Shown here: piece by piece, positions 44,591-53,878 of the stretch
Layout of the letters: each line of letters begins with the position of its first letter
How positions within the stretch are numbered: the stretch's first letter is position 1
Source of the DNA: Dactylorhiza incarnata
Lineage: Eukaryota > Streptophyta > Magnoliopsida > Asparagales > Orchidaceae
Assembly: GCA_033032865.1 (NCBI GenBank)
Contig: JAWHQI010000258.1
Location: forward strand, 2,976,001 to 3,040,000
Length of the DNA: 64,000 nucleotides
Reading direction: 5' to 3'
Position numbers and translations under genes: made by a program
The notes under the pieces: model-generated
The model's database searches: none
What the model was told of the DNA's origin: nothing
The model's input: only the letters and a program-made list of their open reading frames with translations

Positions 44591-47500
44591 ATGGAAGGTG
44601 GTTTTGCAAGAGGTCTTGGTATTGAGATGCTTACATCGACTAACTTCAAGAAGTGGAAGTCGTGTATGCAGAGCTATCTTCTGGGTGAGGACCTCTGGGA
44701 GGTGGTAGGAGGAGATGAAACAGAAGAGGTAAAGGCTGTAGAAGGAGGTGATAATGGACCGGCCGTGAGGGCATGGAGGAAGACCAACGCCAAGGCCGAG
44801 TTCACCTTGAAGCGTGCCATTTCACCTGATCTCTTTGATCACATCTTGGGGTGTGGATCAGCTGCTGAGATCTGGAGAGCCCTGGATGGGCTATTTAACA
44901 AAAAGAATATAGCAAGGCTACAGTTCTTAGAGAATGAGCTGGCGAGGTCAGCTCAAGGTGATCTTTCTATCTCGAACTTTTTTTTGAAGATGAAGAATCT
45001 CTGCGCTGAGATATCAGCACTGGATCCTGATGAGCCAATTTCTGAGGCGAAGCTGAAGAGGCACATCATCCGCGGCTTGCGGAAGGAATATTTGGCCTTT
45101 GTGACGTCGGTACAGGGATGGGCAAATCAGCCGTCTCTGCTAGAGCTGGAGAATCTGCTAGCTTCGCAGGAAAGTCTGACAAGGCAGATGGCGGGAGTGT
45201 CTGTGACTGGGGGAGACGGCGAGGTGCTCTTCTCAGGGAAGAAGAAGAAGTGGGAGAAGAAGAAAAAGATCGCGGGAGGCTATGGGCCTTCAACTTCTGG
45301 GCAGCAGGAAAGGGGGTATGCTCCCAAGGCTGACGGGAAGAAGAAGGGGGAAGGTCCGAGATGCTTCAAGTGCGGGAAGGTTGGGCACTTCAAGAAGGAA
45401 TGCCCAGTTGTCACTCAATCGGGGCATGTTGCTGGAAAGGTGGAAGTGGAGGCCAGGCACATTGATGGAGGATGGGGAGGAGCCTTCTCGGCTTCGGTTG
45501 AAGCCTCGGCTACTATCAACTATCAAGAGGACTGGATCGTGGACTCGGGGTGTGGTCATCACCTCACCGGAGATGAGTCGAAGCTTTCATCAGCACAACC
45601 CTATACAGGTAACAATGCTATCATCACCGCTGATAATACTGTGCATCCAGTCGAGAAGGTGGGGGTTGTTTCTTTGGGCAGTGATAGAGGGCCACTTACC
45701 TTGAAGAGTGTCTATCATGTGCCCGGGATGAAGAAAAACCTCTTCTCAGTAACCAACGCTGTTGACGCTGGGTATCACGTTCTGTTCGGCCCAACAGAAG
45801 TGAAATTTCTACGAAATGTAGAGGCCGTGAAGGCGGAGGTTGTTCATGTTGGGAGACGGGCAAAGGACTTGTTCGTTTTGTCGACAAGTTCCTACGTCGA
45901 CAAGATGAAGACGAATGATGGTGCCGTGATATGGCATGAGAGGTTGGGGCATGTAGGGATGGACAAGCTGAAAGCTATGGCGGTGAGAGGTCTGGTCAAG
46001 GGCCTGCCAAGTCTATCTTCCTACGGAGAAGGTCATGTTTGCGCAGGATGTCAGTTCGGCAAGTCTCATCGACTACCGTTTGACAAGTCGCAGACAAGGA
46101 GTAGTGTGCCGTTGGAGTGCATCCACGGTGACTTGATGGGACCTACTGCTACCCCAAGCCTCGGAGGCAGCAGGTATATGCTGGTGCTGATCGATGATTA
46201 CACCAGATATGTCTGGGTATATTTCCTGAAGGAGAAGGCGGAAGCGTTTGCCAAGTTTGTGGAGTTCAAGGAGCTCGTGGAAGGTCGGCTGAATCTGCGG
46301 ATCAAGAAGCTGAGGACGGACAACGGAGGAGAGTTCACCTCTGCTGAGTTCTCCAGTTTTTGCAGGAAGGCAGGCATCCGGAGGGAGCTTACTTGTGCAC
46401 ATACTCCACAGCAGAACGGTGTTGCAGAGCGGAAGATCCGTCATCTGACGGAGACTTGCAAGTGTTGGCTGCATGCCAAGAGTATCCCAAAGTCCTTCTG
46501 GGCGGAGGGAATGTCTTGTGCTGCTTACGTCATCAACAGGATGCCTCTGAGCCCCATCAACATGTTGACCCCGCATGAGATGATGTTCAAGGAGAAGCCA
46601 AGCGTGGCACACCTTCGGGTGTTCGGTTCCACCTGTTACGTGCACATCCCTGATGCTCTTCGGACAAAGCTAGAAGCGAAGGCTAGGAAGCTAGTCTTTG
46701 TGGGATACGATGAGAGGAAGAAAGGGTGGAAGTGCATGGACCCGGAGACGCGGAGATTTGTTGTATCTCGCGACGTCGCGTTCGATGAGGTGACATCTTA
46801 CAGGGGGTCCTCTGGAGTGGAGTTACCAGAGAGCAGGGTGGAGGAGCCGGAGCAAGCTGTGGAAAATCTTCAGGTGGAGCTACCTGTGTCACCAGGTGGT
46901 CCATCGCCTTCTAGTTCTGAGACGGGAGCTTCTGGTTCAGGGAGCAGGGGGAGCAATGCTCCTAGCACGTCTGGAAGGGGAGCTAGGGAAGAAGCAGCTG
47001 AAGATGATGCGGTTCAGGGGAAGGAGCTGAGGAGATCGAAGCGAGCGATCATCGCCCCTGATCGCTATACAGGAGGAAACACCGTGAGCTTTGTCTCATG
47101 TTTCTTCGCTGGTCCCTTAGATGAGAGGGAACCGTCGAGCTTTGAGAAGGCCAGAGGCGTGAAGGAGTGGGATGTTGCAATGCAAGAAGAGATGTCAGCT
47201 CTTGAGAAGAATGAGACCTGGTCTCTTGTGCCCAAGCCTAAGGGCATCGCTCCTGTGACATGCAAGTGGGTCTACAAGCTTAAGAAGAAAGCTGACGGCA
47301 GTATCGAGCGTTACAAAGCTCGCCTTGTAGCTCGGGGGTTCTCGCAGCAATACGGTGAAGACTACGAGGAGACTTTCAGTCCGGTGGCAAAAATGACTTC
47401 AGTTCGTTTTATTATTGCCTTGGCGGCGTTCAGTGGATGGAAGATTTGGCAGCTCGACGTCAAGAACGCCTTCTTGTACGGAGAGATTGACAAGGATATC

Positions 47501-48676
47501 TTCATGGTCCAGCCTCCAGGCTTTGTGTCTGAAGATTTTCCGGAGCATGTCTGCAAGCTGAAGAAGGCCCTGTATGGGTTGAAGCAAGCGCCGAGGGCGT
47601 GGTACGGGAAGATCGCAGAATATCTCCTATTCTGTGGATTTGTTGCTTCAGACTCAGACTCAAGCTTGTTCGTCAAGAAGAGCGGGGAGCTTCAAGTCAT
47701 CGTGCTGCTTTACGTCGACGATATGATCGTGACGGGGAACTCGAAGGAGGAAGTAGCACAGCTTCGGGCCGAGCTGGCTATCAGGTTCGAGATGAAGGAT
47801 CTTGGTGAGCTTCACCATTTTCTTGGACTTGAGGTGCAGAGGAAGGAAGGTGGAGTGCTGGTGACCCAAGCCGGATATGCGGAGCGGATCGTGGAGCGGT
47901 TCGGCATGAAGGAAGGGAAGTGCACTTCCACACCTCTGGAGAAGGCTATGAAGCTTCGGAAGGATGAGGGAAGGATCATGCAAGATCCGTTGGTGTTCCG
48001 AGCTCTGGTTGGGAGCTTAATCTATCTGACGATCACGAGGCCGGACATTGCATATGCAGTGGGCAGGGTGAGTCGGTTTATGGCGGAACCACGAGTACCT
48101 CATCTGCTAGCGGCCAAGAACATTCTGAAGTATGTCAAGGCGACCTCGGACATGGGTCTCTTATACAAGAAGGATGCGGGCTTCGAGGTGCATGGATACA
48201 TGGATGCCGATTACGGGGGAGATTCGGATGATCGAAAGTCGACATCTGGATTCGTCTTCATGGCGGGCCCTACGGCTATATCATGGTGCAGCAAGAAGCA
48301 GGATTCCGTGTCAGTCTCTACTACGGAAGCGGAATACAAGGCTTCGGCCTTGGCAGCTCAGGAAGCCATCTGGCTTAGGAGGTTGGTAGGAGACGTCCAC
48401 AAGGAGGTTCGGGAGCCGACTCTGCTACGCGGTGACAACGAGAGTGCTCTCAAACTGGTAACCAATCCAGTTTGTCACGCGAGGACCAAGCATATTGAGA
48501 TCGAGCATCACTTCATACGGGAGAAGGTGCTGGAGGGATCTCTTTCGGTCGAGCATGTGCGGAGTGCGGACAATGTCGCAGACATCTTCACAAAGGCGCT
48601 GGCAAAGGGGCCGTTCACACGGCTAAGGGAGCTACTTGGGCTAGTTTCCACTTCCCACTTCAAGGGGGAGTGTTGA
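44591..48676 (+). CDS. Copia C Gag-Pol polyprotein
   Basis: 1361 codons without a break. Domains in order: UBN2-type gag 1-200; zinc knuckle C258-x2-C261-x4-H266-x4-C271; aspartic protease with D318 in IVDSG; integrase with an HHCC zinc segment from HERLGHVG, and core motifs LIDDYTRYVW, RTDNGGEF and PQQNGVAERK; Ser/Gly-rich linker ~760-830; reverse transcriptase with VLLYVDDMIV; RNase H with STTEAEYKA. The product makes particles, copies the RNA and integrates the cDNA. Gag and Pol are in one frame with no visible shift site. The last codons KGE are encoded by the polypurine tract, and the final Cys and stop by the LTR terminus TGTTGA, so the gene overlaps the 3' LTR by six bases. Confidence 0.97.
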   Translation: MEGGFARGLGIEMLTSTNFKKWKSCMQSYLLGEDLWEVVGGDETEEVKAVEGGDNGPAVRAWRKTNAKAEFTLKRAISPDLFDHILGCGSAAEIWRALDGLFNKKNIARLQFLENELARSAQGDLSISNFFLKMKNLCAEISALDPDEPISEAKLKRHIIRGLRKEYLAFVTSVQGWANQPSLLELENLLASQESLTRQMAGVSVTGGDGEVLFSGKKKKWEKKKKIAGGYGPSTSGQQERGYAPKADGKKKGEGPRCFKCGKVGHFKKECPVVTQSGHVAGKVEVEARHIDGGWGGAFSASVEASATINYQEDWIVDSGCGHHLTGDESKLSSAQPYTGNNAIITADNTVHPVEKVGVVSLGSDRGPLTLKSVYHVPGMKKNLFSVTNAVDAGYHVLFGPTEVKFLRNVEAVKAEVVHVGRRAKDLFVLSTSSYVDKMKTNDGAVIWHERLGHVGMDKLKAMAVRGLVKGLPSLSSYGEGHVCAGCQFGKSHRLPFDKSQTRSSVPLECIHGDLMGPTATPSLGGSRYMLVLIDDYTRYVWVYFLKEKAEAFAKFVEFKELVEGRLNLRIKKLRTDNGGEFTSAEFSSFCRKAGIRRELTCAHTPQQNGVAERKIRHLTETCKCWLHAKSIPKSFWAEGMSCAAYVINRMPLSPINMLTPHEMMFKEKPSVAHLRVFGSTCYVHIPDALRTKLEAKARKLVFVGYDERKKGWKCMDPETRRFVVSRDVAFDEVTSYRGSSGVELPESRVEEPEQAVENLQVELPVSPGGPSPSSSETGASGSGSRGSNAPSTSGRGAREEAAEDDAVQGKELRRSKRAIIAPDRYTGGNTVSFVSCFFAGPLDEREPSSFEKARGVKEWDVAMQEEMSALEKNETWSLVPKPKGIAPVTCKWVYKLKKKADGSIERYKARLVARGFSQQYGEDYEETFSPVAKMTSVRFIIALAAFSGWKIWQLDVKNAFLYGEIDKDIFMVQPPGFVSEDFPEHVCKLKKALYGLKQAPRAWYGKIAEYLLFCGFVASDSDSSLFVKKSGELQVIVLLYVDDMIVTGNSKEEVAQLRAELAIRFEMKDLGELHHFLGLEVQRKEGGVLVTQAGYAERIVERFGMKEGKCTSTPLEKAMKLRKDEGRIMQDPLVFRALVGSLIYLTITRPDIAYAVGRVSRFMAEPRVPHLLAAKNILKYVKATSDMGLLYKKDAGFEVHGYMDADYGGDSDDRKSTSGFVFMAGPTAISWCSKKQDSVSVSTTEAEYKASALAAQEAIWLRRLVGDVHKEVREPTLLRGDNESALKLVTNPVCHARTKHIEIEHHFIREKVLEGSLSVEHVRSADNVADIFTKALAKGPFTRLRELLGLVSTSHFKGEC
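48662..48670 (+). other. Polypurine tract of copia C
   Basis: AAGGGGGAG immediately before the 3' LTR, the primer for plus-strand DNA synthesis. It is also translated as part of the polyprotein C-terminus. Confidence 0.9.
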
Positions 48677-49872
48677 AATTATTGAAGTGGAAGTGGAGGA
48701 GGCTTTTGGACCTGGGCGGTCTGGGAAGTGACCGGGCGGTCTGGCGTGAACGCACGGTCTGGCGGTCTGACAATGGCGGTCTGTTCTATTGGTCAGCTGC
48801 AGCTTCCAGGGTTGACCGCTGGTCTGGTCCAAGGGCTGCTGGAGGAGGTCGTGCGGTCTGGCTGTGACCGCATGACGGCTGATCATCCTCAGGGTCGCGC
48901 GGTCTGTCTCTGACCGCGTGACAAATTGTTCTCTTCAAGGACGTGTCGGTCTGGCGTGACCGCTCGGGTTGGCTCTTGAATCCGGTCTGGTGGCTTTCCA
49001 GAGGGTTCTGAAGGAGTTCGCGGACTAAGTCATTCTTAGTCGCGCGGTCTCAGTTCGCGGTCTCAGGAGGAGACCAGGAGGGCGAGCTGGCTGTGTTTGC
49101 GGTCTCAGGCGAACACAGGTGGTGGGTGACTTCTAGGCGGTCTGGCGATCTCCGTGTGGAGTCGTGTTCAGACCAAGGGAGTAGCGATCTCCCGCGGTCT
49201 GGAGTGAAGTCGGCGCTCACCAAAATGAAGCAGGAGGGTTGCGGTGATCGCGCGGGTTGACCGGTAAGGTCGCGCGGTCTGATGGGTGGTGACTCTATCT
49301 CATAGGGTGGTGACTGGATCAGGTCTCACGCCTATAAATAGGGAGCCACTGTAGCAACAAACAAGAACACACCAAGTGTAAGCCAAGTTTGCCTAGTTCC
49401 TGCGGTCTGTGTTTTTGACCGAGCGGTCTCTGATTGAATTCTTCCTTGTGCAGCTTCTGCGGATAGTGCAGGCAGCAGCGATCACCTCTTCCTCTGAAAG
49501 TGTTCGGGCGGTCTGCGGCTTGGAGTTGTGGTGCTGGAGTTCGGGAATCAGGAGATCGGCAAAGGAGCGGTCTGGTGCAGCGGTCTGGTGGTGTTTCGAG
49601 ATCGGGAGCGGTTGCGGTCTGACAGCAGCGGTCTGGCAAGCTGCTGAGTTCGGCAAGAGACCGTGCGGTCTCAGTTATCTTCAGTTTCTGTTCTTTCTCT
49701 TTGAAGTTTTGTGCTGACGAAATCATGTCTCGTCGAGCATGTCTTGCCTTGTAATTGAAGTGTTGCTATCAATAAAGATCGTTTTGTTCGCCTAAGATTG
49801 TCTCTGGTTGTTTGGCTTGCATCTCTAGTTGTTATTCCTGCTTGCTCTCACAAGGTCCGGAAAAATTTCACA
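48671..49872 (+). repeat. Copia C 3' LTR
   Basis: Same length as the 5' LTR; differences seen are GGCGTG for GGCATG near 48955, CCAGAG for CCATAG near 48999, and TAGGCGG for TAGCCGG near 49136. Confidence 0.97.
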
Positions 49873-49877
49873 GTAAG

Positions 49878-49981
49878 TTCTGGAGCATGGTCAAAATCGA
49901 GGCAAACTGCTCGACCTGTGCCTCGAGACAAGCGTTGATGGTGGTGAGGGAGTGTTCGAGGGCTTCCATGTTGGATTCCAT
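49878..49981 (-). pseudogene. Element D gag, N-terminal part separated by copia C
   Basis: Minus-strand start of gag, ATG at 49981 (MESNMEALEHSLTTINACL), interrupted after ~34 codons by the copia C insertion; it continues at 43300. The N-terminal helix-rich segment is usual for gypsy gag. Confidence 0.8.
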
Positions 49982-50442
49982 CCTCCCCTTTGACATATGA
50001 GGATGCACGAGGGATAGAGTGTCGCAGGAGAGTGTCAGAGAGGGCGGAGATGTGCGAGCTGGAGACGGAGAGTGGAAGCGGGCAGGGCGCAGCGGAGACT
50101 GAGCGATGGTGCCGATCCGGTTGGTTTAGGGCGTAACAGTCGTTGTATCTGGCGCTGGGTCGAGAGATCGGGCGGACGAGGCGTAGATCGCGGAATCGGC
50201 GCGGATCACGTGCACAGGCGGAAGCGGCATGCACAAAAGGAAGCGGCGAGCATTGGCAGAAGCGGCGTGGATCGCGGAAGCGGCGATGAATGCGGGGCCG
50301 CGCGCGCGAATCAGTCGGAGGCGGAAGCGGCGAATCGCGGAATCAGTGTGGATCGCGGAAGCGGGACTGCACGAGCTCTAGGACAGCGGAGTGCAAGACT
50401 CTGGCGGCAGCAGCAGCGGGCGGAGCGGCAGGTCGGACCAAA
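49982..50442 (-). other. Leader of element D
   Basis: Untranslated region between the element D 5' LTR and gag. It is rich in repeated GGAAGCGGC/CGGAATC phrases. A primer binding site may be TTTGGTCCGACC on the minus strand just inside the LTR. Confidence 0.5.
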
Positions 50443-50696
50443 TAATACAAACAAGAAGGAGGTTGTTTGGATTAAAGAAACAATGGATACAATTCAGAGC
50501 AAGCTCCAGCCAACTCTCGGAGGCTGGTTCCTCCAAAGAGATTCTCTCTAATGAGAGCCCAAAGATAATAGATCCCAAAAGATAACCTAACTCCCCAAAC
50601 CACCTCCTTATATAGGGGGGGGGGGGGGGGGCTCACATCAAACCTGATAACATTTAAAAGAAAACAATAATAATAATAGGACACGTGTGCGTAACA
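50443..50696 (-). repeat. Element D 5' LTR (right), with a 17-G tract
   Basis: Homologous to 42026-42284. At 50615-50631 it has 17 consecutive G where the left LTR reads GGGAGGGGGG. Confidence 0.9.
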
Positions 50697-50701
50697 GATA
50701 A

Positions 50702-51673
50702 TTTCAGAGGATGCATAGGTAGAGAAACCAAAAGGTTTTCTAATTAAAGGGAAAGAAAAAAGGTATACAAACTTAAAAAAGGCACTCTACTGACTTAAGC
50801 GAGCCCTGCGAGCGTGGAACTCCAACATTGATCACTACATGTGCAACCAAGTATTCGCCAAATGCCCAATTGAATCTCACTCTACCGGAAGAGAGGAACA
50901 GACGACACTACCCTTTTATGCATCTATATCGACCTTATCATTACATGGATGTCTCCTACTCTTATCACTCAGCTGAAGCAAAACCTCAAGAAATAGTGTA
51001 GCATGACTGACTTTGGTCTCATGCGGTTTTTCTTAGGGCTTCAAGCAACCCAAAGTGAGAATTTCATACTCATCTCATAAGAGAAATATGTGAGAGACCT
51101 CTTGAAAAAGTTCTAGCTTGAGAATTGCAATTTAACAATTACACCAATGTGTCCAGAGGAACGACTAGACCTGATATTGAATTTGTCGTCAATATCGTCT
51201 CTAGATTCGTCGCCGACCCCAGTCATCATCATCTACAAGCCCACCGCAAGATCCTTCGTTATCTAAAAGGCACTCTAGATTATGGTATCTTGTATGAACA
51301 TAATACTGACCCGATTAACTTTAAGAGGCTTCTATGACTCTGATTGGGAGGGGACATAGAAGATTGCAAAAGCACAGGGGGCTATATTTTCTTTGTCGTG
51401 AGTAACCACATCTCCTGGTCATCCCGCAAACAACAAAAATTTGCACTTTCATCCACTGAAGCCGAGTATATGACTCTCACAAATGCCGCTTGTGAATTCT
51501 TGTGGTTAAAAGAAGCAGAAAACTTTATTCAAGAGGAAGGGTCAGGGAAGAATAGAAGAAAGAGAAGACATAAGCAGATGGAGAAGATAGTAAGAAGAAA
51601 AGAGGAGCGACGAATCTGCTTTGTGACAATACCTATGCCATTTCCTTGGCAAAGAATTCAGTTTTCCATCTCA
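50702..51673 (+). pseudogene. Copia B RT and RNase H, degenerate, first copy
   Basis: Continues the RT of copia B with KGKEKKVYKLKKALY, and later PDIEFVVNIVSRFVADPSHH and LRYLKGTLDYGILYEH. RNase H motifs follow: KQQKFALSSTEAEYMTLTNA. Stops and shifts occur throughout. The last 374 bp (51299-51672) recur at 52601-52974 on the other side of a truncated copia A. Confidence 0.82.
51299..51672 (+). repeat. 374-bp direct repeat, left copy
   Basis: Starts CATAATACTGACCC and ends GTTTTCCATCTC; ~97% identical to 52601-52974. The two copies bracket the copia A fragment. Confidence 0.9.
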
Positions 51674-51989
51674 CGAGTGTGTCTGGCTAAGGAGACTAGT
51701 GGAGGATGTGGACAAGGAGGTCAGCGGACCTACTGTGCTACGTGGGGACAACGAGAGTGCATTGAAACTGGTAACCAATCCAGTATGTCATGCAAGGACC
51801 AAGCACATTGAGATCGAGCATCACTTCATCAGAGAGAAGGTGTTGGGTGGCTTGATCGCTGTGGAGCATGTGCGGAGTGAAGACAACCTTGCGGATATAT
51901 TCACGAAGCCCCTATCTGCGGGGCCGTTCCGGAGGCTTCGCTCGTTGCTTGGAGTTGTTCCCGGAGCTCACTTCAAGGGGGAGTGTTAG
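51674..51989 (+). pseudogene. Copia A RNase H tail, 5'-truncated
   Basis: Begins abruptly in RNase H (CVWLRRLVEDVDKEVSGPTV) and runs open to HFKGEC and a TAG stop inside the LTR at 51984. It is near-identical to the A1 tail at 20775-21065. Everything upstream in the element is absent and the left edge abuts copia B without an LTR. Confidence 0.85.
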
Positions 51990-52600
51990 AATTGAAGTGA
52001 GCTAGCGCCAGCGCTAGCGCAAGCGCCAGCGTTAGCTCATACTCGTCACCCCCTTGTTTTGCCTATAAATAGAGGGGTACCCCCCTCTAAAGAGAAATGC
52101 TTTCAGAGAGTGGCGAGTATTGCATTGAAAATGACGAGTATCCTCAACTTTGAGCGAGTTTGAGATACCAGAGTGCTACCTGGCGAGCATCGGACTTGGA
52201 GTAAGTTCGGCCAGCTCCCTTGAGCGAGTAGCGAGTATTGGAGATACCTCCCGACGCTAGCGATAGCGCTCGCGGTAGCGAGTATTGGAGGAAGCGGCGC
52301 GTGACGAGTAGCTGGGAGTGCGAGCTGAGAGCTAACGCCTGGCGCTAGCGATACCGCCGGCGGTAGCGAGGAGCGAGTATCACCTGTGCGGTGTGCTCCG
52401 GAGGAGAAGCGGACCTTGTCCGTGACCAAGTTCTTACCTACTATTGGCTGTTGTGATTCAAGTTGGATGCAACTTGTATTCAGCCTTGTTCAGTTGTAAC
52501 TAGCTACCAGAGTTATTATTGTGAAAGATTGTGTTCATCTATTTGGTGTCTTTATTCTCCCGTTGGTTGACGTGTTCTTCCGACTTCAAAATATTTCACA
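51984..52600 (+). repeat. Copia A 3' LTR (617 bp)
   Basis: Starts TGTTAGAATTGAAGTGAGC and ends CAAAATATTTCACA; TATA box CCTATAAATAG near 52062. It is the full-length reference for the solo LTR at 12917 and the partial LTR at 21060. Palindromic CTAGCGCCAGCGCTAG motifs lie near its start. Confidence 0.9.
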
Positions 52601-53130
52601 CATAATACTGACCCAATTAACTTTAAGAGGCTTCTATGACTCTGATTGGGAGGAGACATAGAAGATCGCAAAAGCGCAGGAGGCTATATTTTCTTTGTCG
52701 TGAGTAACTCCATCTCCTGGTCATCCCTCAAACAACAGACATTTGCACTTTCATCCACTGAAGCCGAGTATATGACTCTCACAAATGCCGCTTGTGAATT
52801 CTTGTGGTTAAAAGAAGCAGAAAACTTTATTCAAGAGGAAGGGTCAGGGAAGAATAGAAGAAAGAGAAGACATAAGCAGATGGAGAAGATAGTAAGAAGA
52901 AAAGAGGAGCGACGAATCTACTTTGTGACAATACCTATGCCATTTCCTTGGCAAAGAATTCAGTTTTCCATCTCCGTTGCGCCACCGTTTCATTCGTGAG
53001 CAGGTCGAGAAAGGCACAATCCAAACCCATTTCTGTTCTACTAGAGAACAGATAGTCGATGCCCTAACAAAGCCGCTCACTCGAGACAAATTCCTCACTT
53101 TAAGGAAGAAAATGAAGGTCCAGATTAAGT
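52601..53130 (+). pseudogene. Copia B RNase H and C-terminus, second copy
   Basis: 52601-52974 repeats 51299-51672. The copia B frame then continues past the duplication with LRHRFIREQVEKGTIQTHF and DALTKPLTRDKFLTLRKKM to a stop at 53130, the normal copia RNase H terminus. Confidence 0.82.
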
Positions 53131-53626
53131 AGACGTGTTAAAGATGTAATCTGCACCGCACGACAAAATAATCAATCACAACCGTCCACTTCATTTAAAA
53201 AGACAAAGCAGGCAAAATTAATGAAAACCAGAATACAATGTATCCAGTTAACTGGATCATCCTTCCCTAGATGCGTTTCATATTCTGCAATTAAAAGGCA
53301 AACTGTTAGTATAAATAACCATATATTGAACAAATGATGTATGAATAAATGAAATCTATTGTCATGTCTGATTATAAAAACTTATACTGTAACTCTGTGC
53401 TAAAAAAACAACATATGGGTAAACTTTATCGATTCATAAACATTAGCCATAATTATGCACCTTTAATCATTCTTTATTTATCATGTAACAAATACCTACA
53501 TCAAATACTCATGCATTCTATGAATTGTCGCACATAACAAATGAAAACAATAACAGCATGAACGTGATAGCGCACTTGTAAACAACACAATAGATCCACG
53601 ATAAAACGTGTATTAGTCGTGTGTTC
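53131..53626. other. AT-rich DNA between copia B and the cytochrome b561 gene
   Basis: Holds the copia B 3' untranslated region, perhaps an LTR remnant, and the 3' flank of the cytochrome gene. No separate feature is recognisable. Confidence 0.5.
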
Positions 53627-53878
53627 TCATGGAAGTACAACGGATAAAACCACGGTTATGCCAAAGAGGATAATGGCTATTCCCGTGAAGTTAAGCACAA
53701 GCGCTTCATTGCCTCGATGGAGTCCCAGGAACCAGAATCTCCTTATGATCCCTGTGGCCGCGCTTCCTACGGCCAAGATGAATATTACCAGGCCGAAGAA
53801 GGCGTGCCACGGCTTCAGATTTGCTCTCATCATCATCGTCGTCCCGGGGAACACGAAGAAGATGAAACCAATCAGGAA
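53627..53878 (-). CDS. Cytochrome b561 (ascorbate ferrireductase), last exon
   Basis: Minus-strand exon of 84 codons with acceptor GACAG|TTC at 53879 and stop at 53627. It encodes FLIGFIFFVFPGTTMMMRA, then LKPWHAFFGLVIFILAVGSA and a final hydrophobic helix. The His in PWHAFFG is one of the four conserved haem ligands of cytochrome b561. The last two membrane helices and the loop between them match the family, and the C-terminus VVLSVVLP is where such proteins normally stop. These proteins move electrons from ascorbate across vacuolar or plasma membranes to Fe(III)-chelates or monodehydroascorbate. Phase 0 splicing fits the exon at 57548. Confidence 0.88.
   Translation of the reverse strand, partial: FLIGFIFFVFPGTTMMMRANLKPWHAFFGLVIFILAVGSAATGIIRRFWFLGLHRGNEALVLNFTGIAIILFGITVVLSVVLP

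Larger units (their letters stand above)
43301..49872 (+). mobile_element. Complete, apparently intact Ty1/copia retrotransposon C
   Basis: 6572 bp, with identical GTAAG target duplications at 43296-43300 and 49873-49877. Two 1202-bp LTRs differ at only about three positions that I can see, so it is very young. It has a primer binding site, a polypurine tract and one uninterrupted 1361-codon polyprotein with every domain. It is inserted in the gag gene of element D and is the most recent event in the 40-53 kb nest. It may still be mobile. Confidence 0.97.
42026..50696 (-). mobile_element. Short-LTR gag-only element D, nested in copia B, hosting copia C
   Basis: Flanked by perfect GATAA duplications at 42021-42025 and 50697-50701. 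LTRs of 259 bp (42026-42284) and 254 bp (50443-50696) start TGTTACGC and end GTATTA on the minus strand. Without the copia inserted at 43301 the element is only ~2.1 kb and encodes gag alone, so it is non-autonomous and TRIM/TR-GAG-like. Removing it joins the RT of copia B. Confidence 0.9.
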
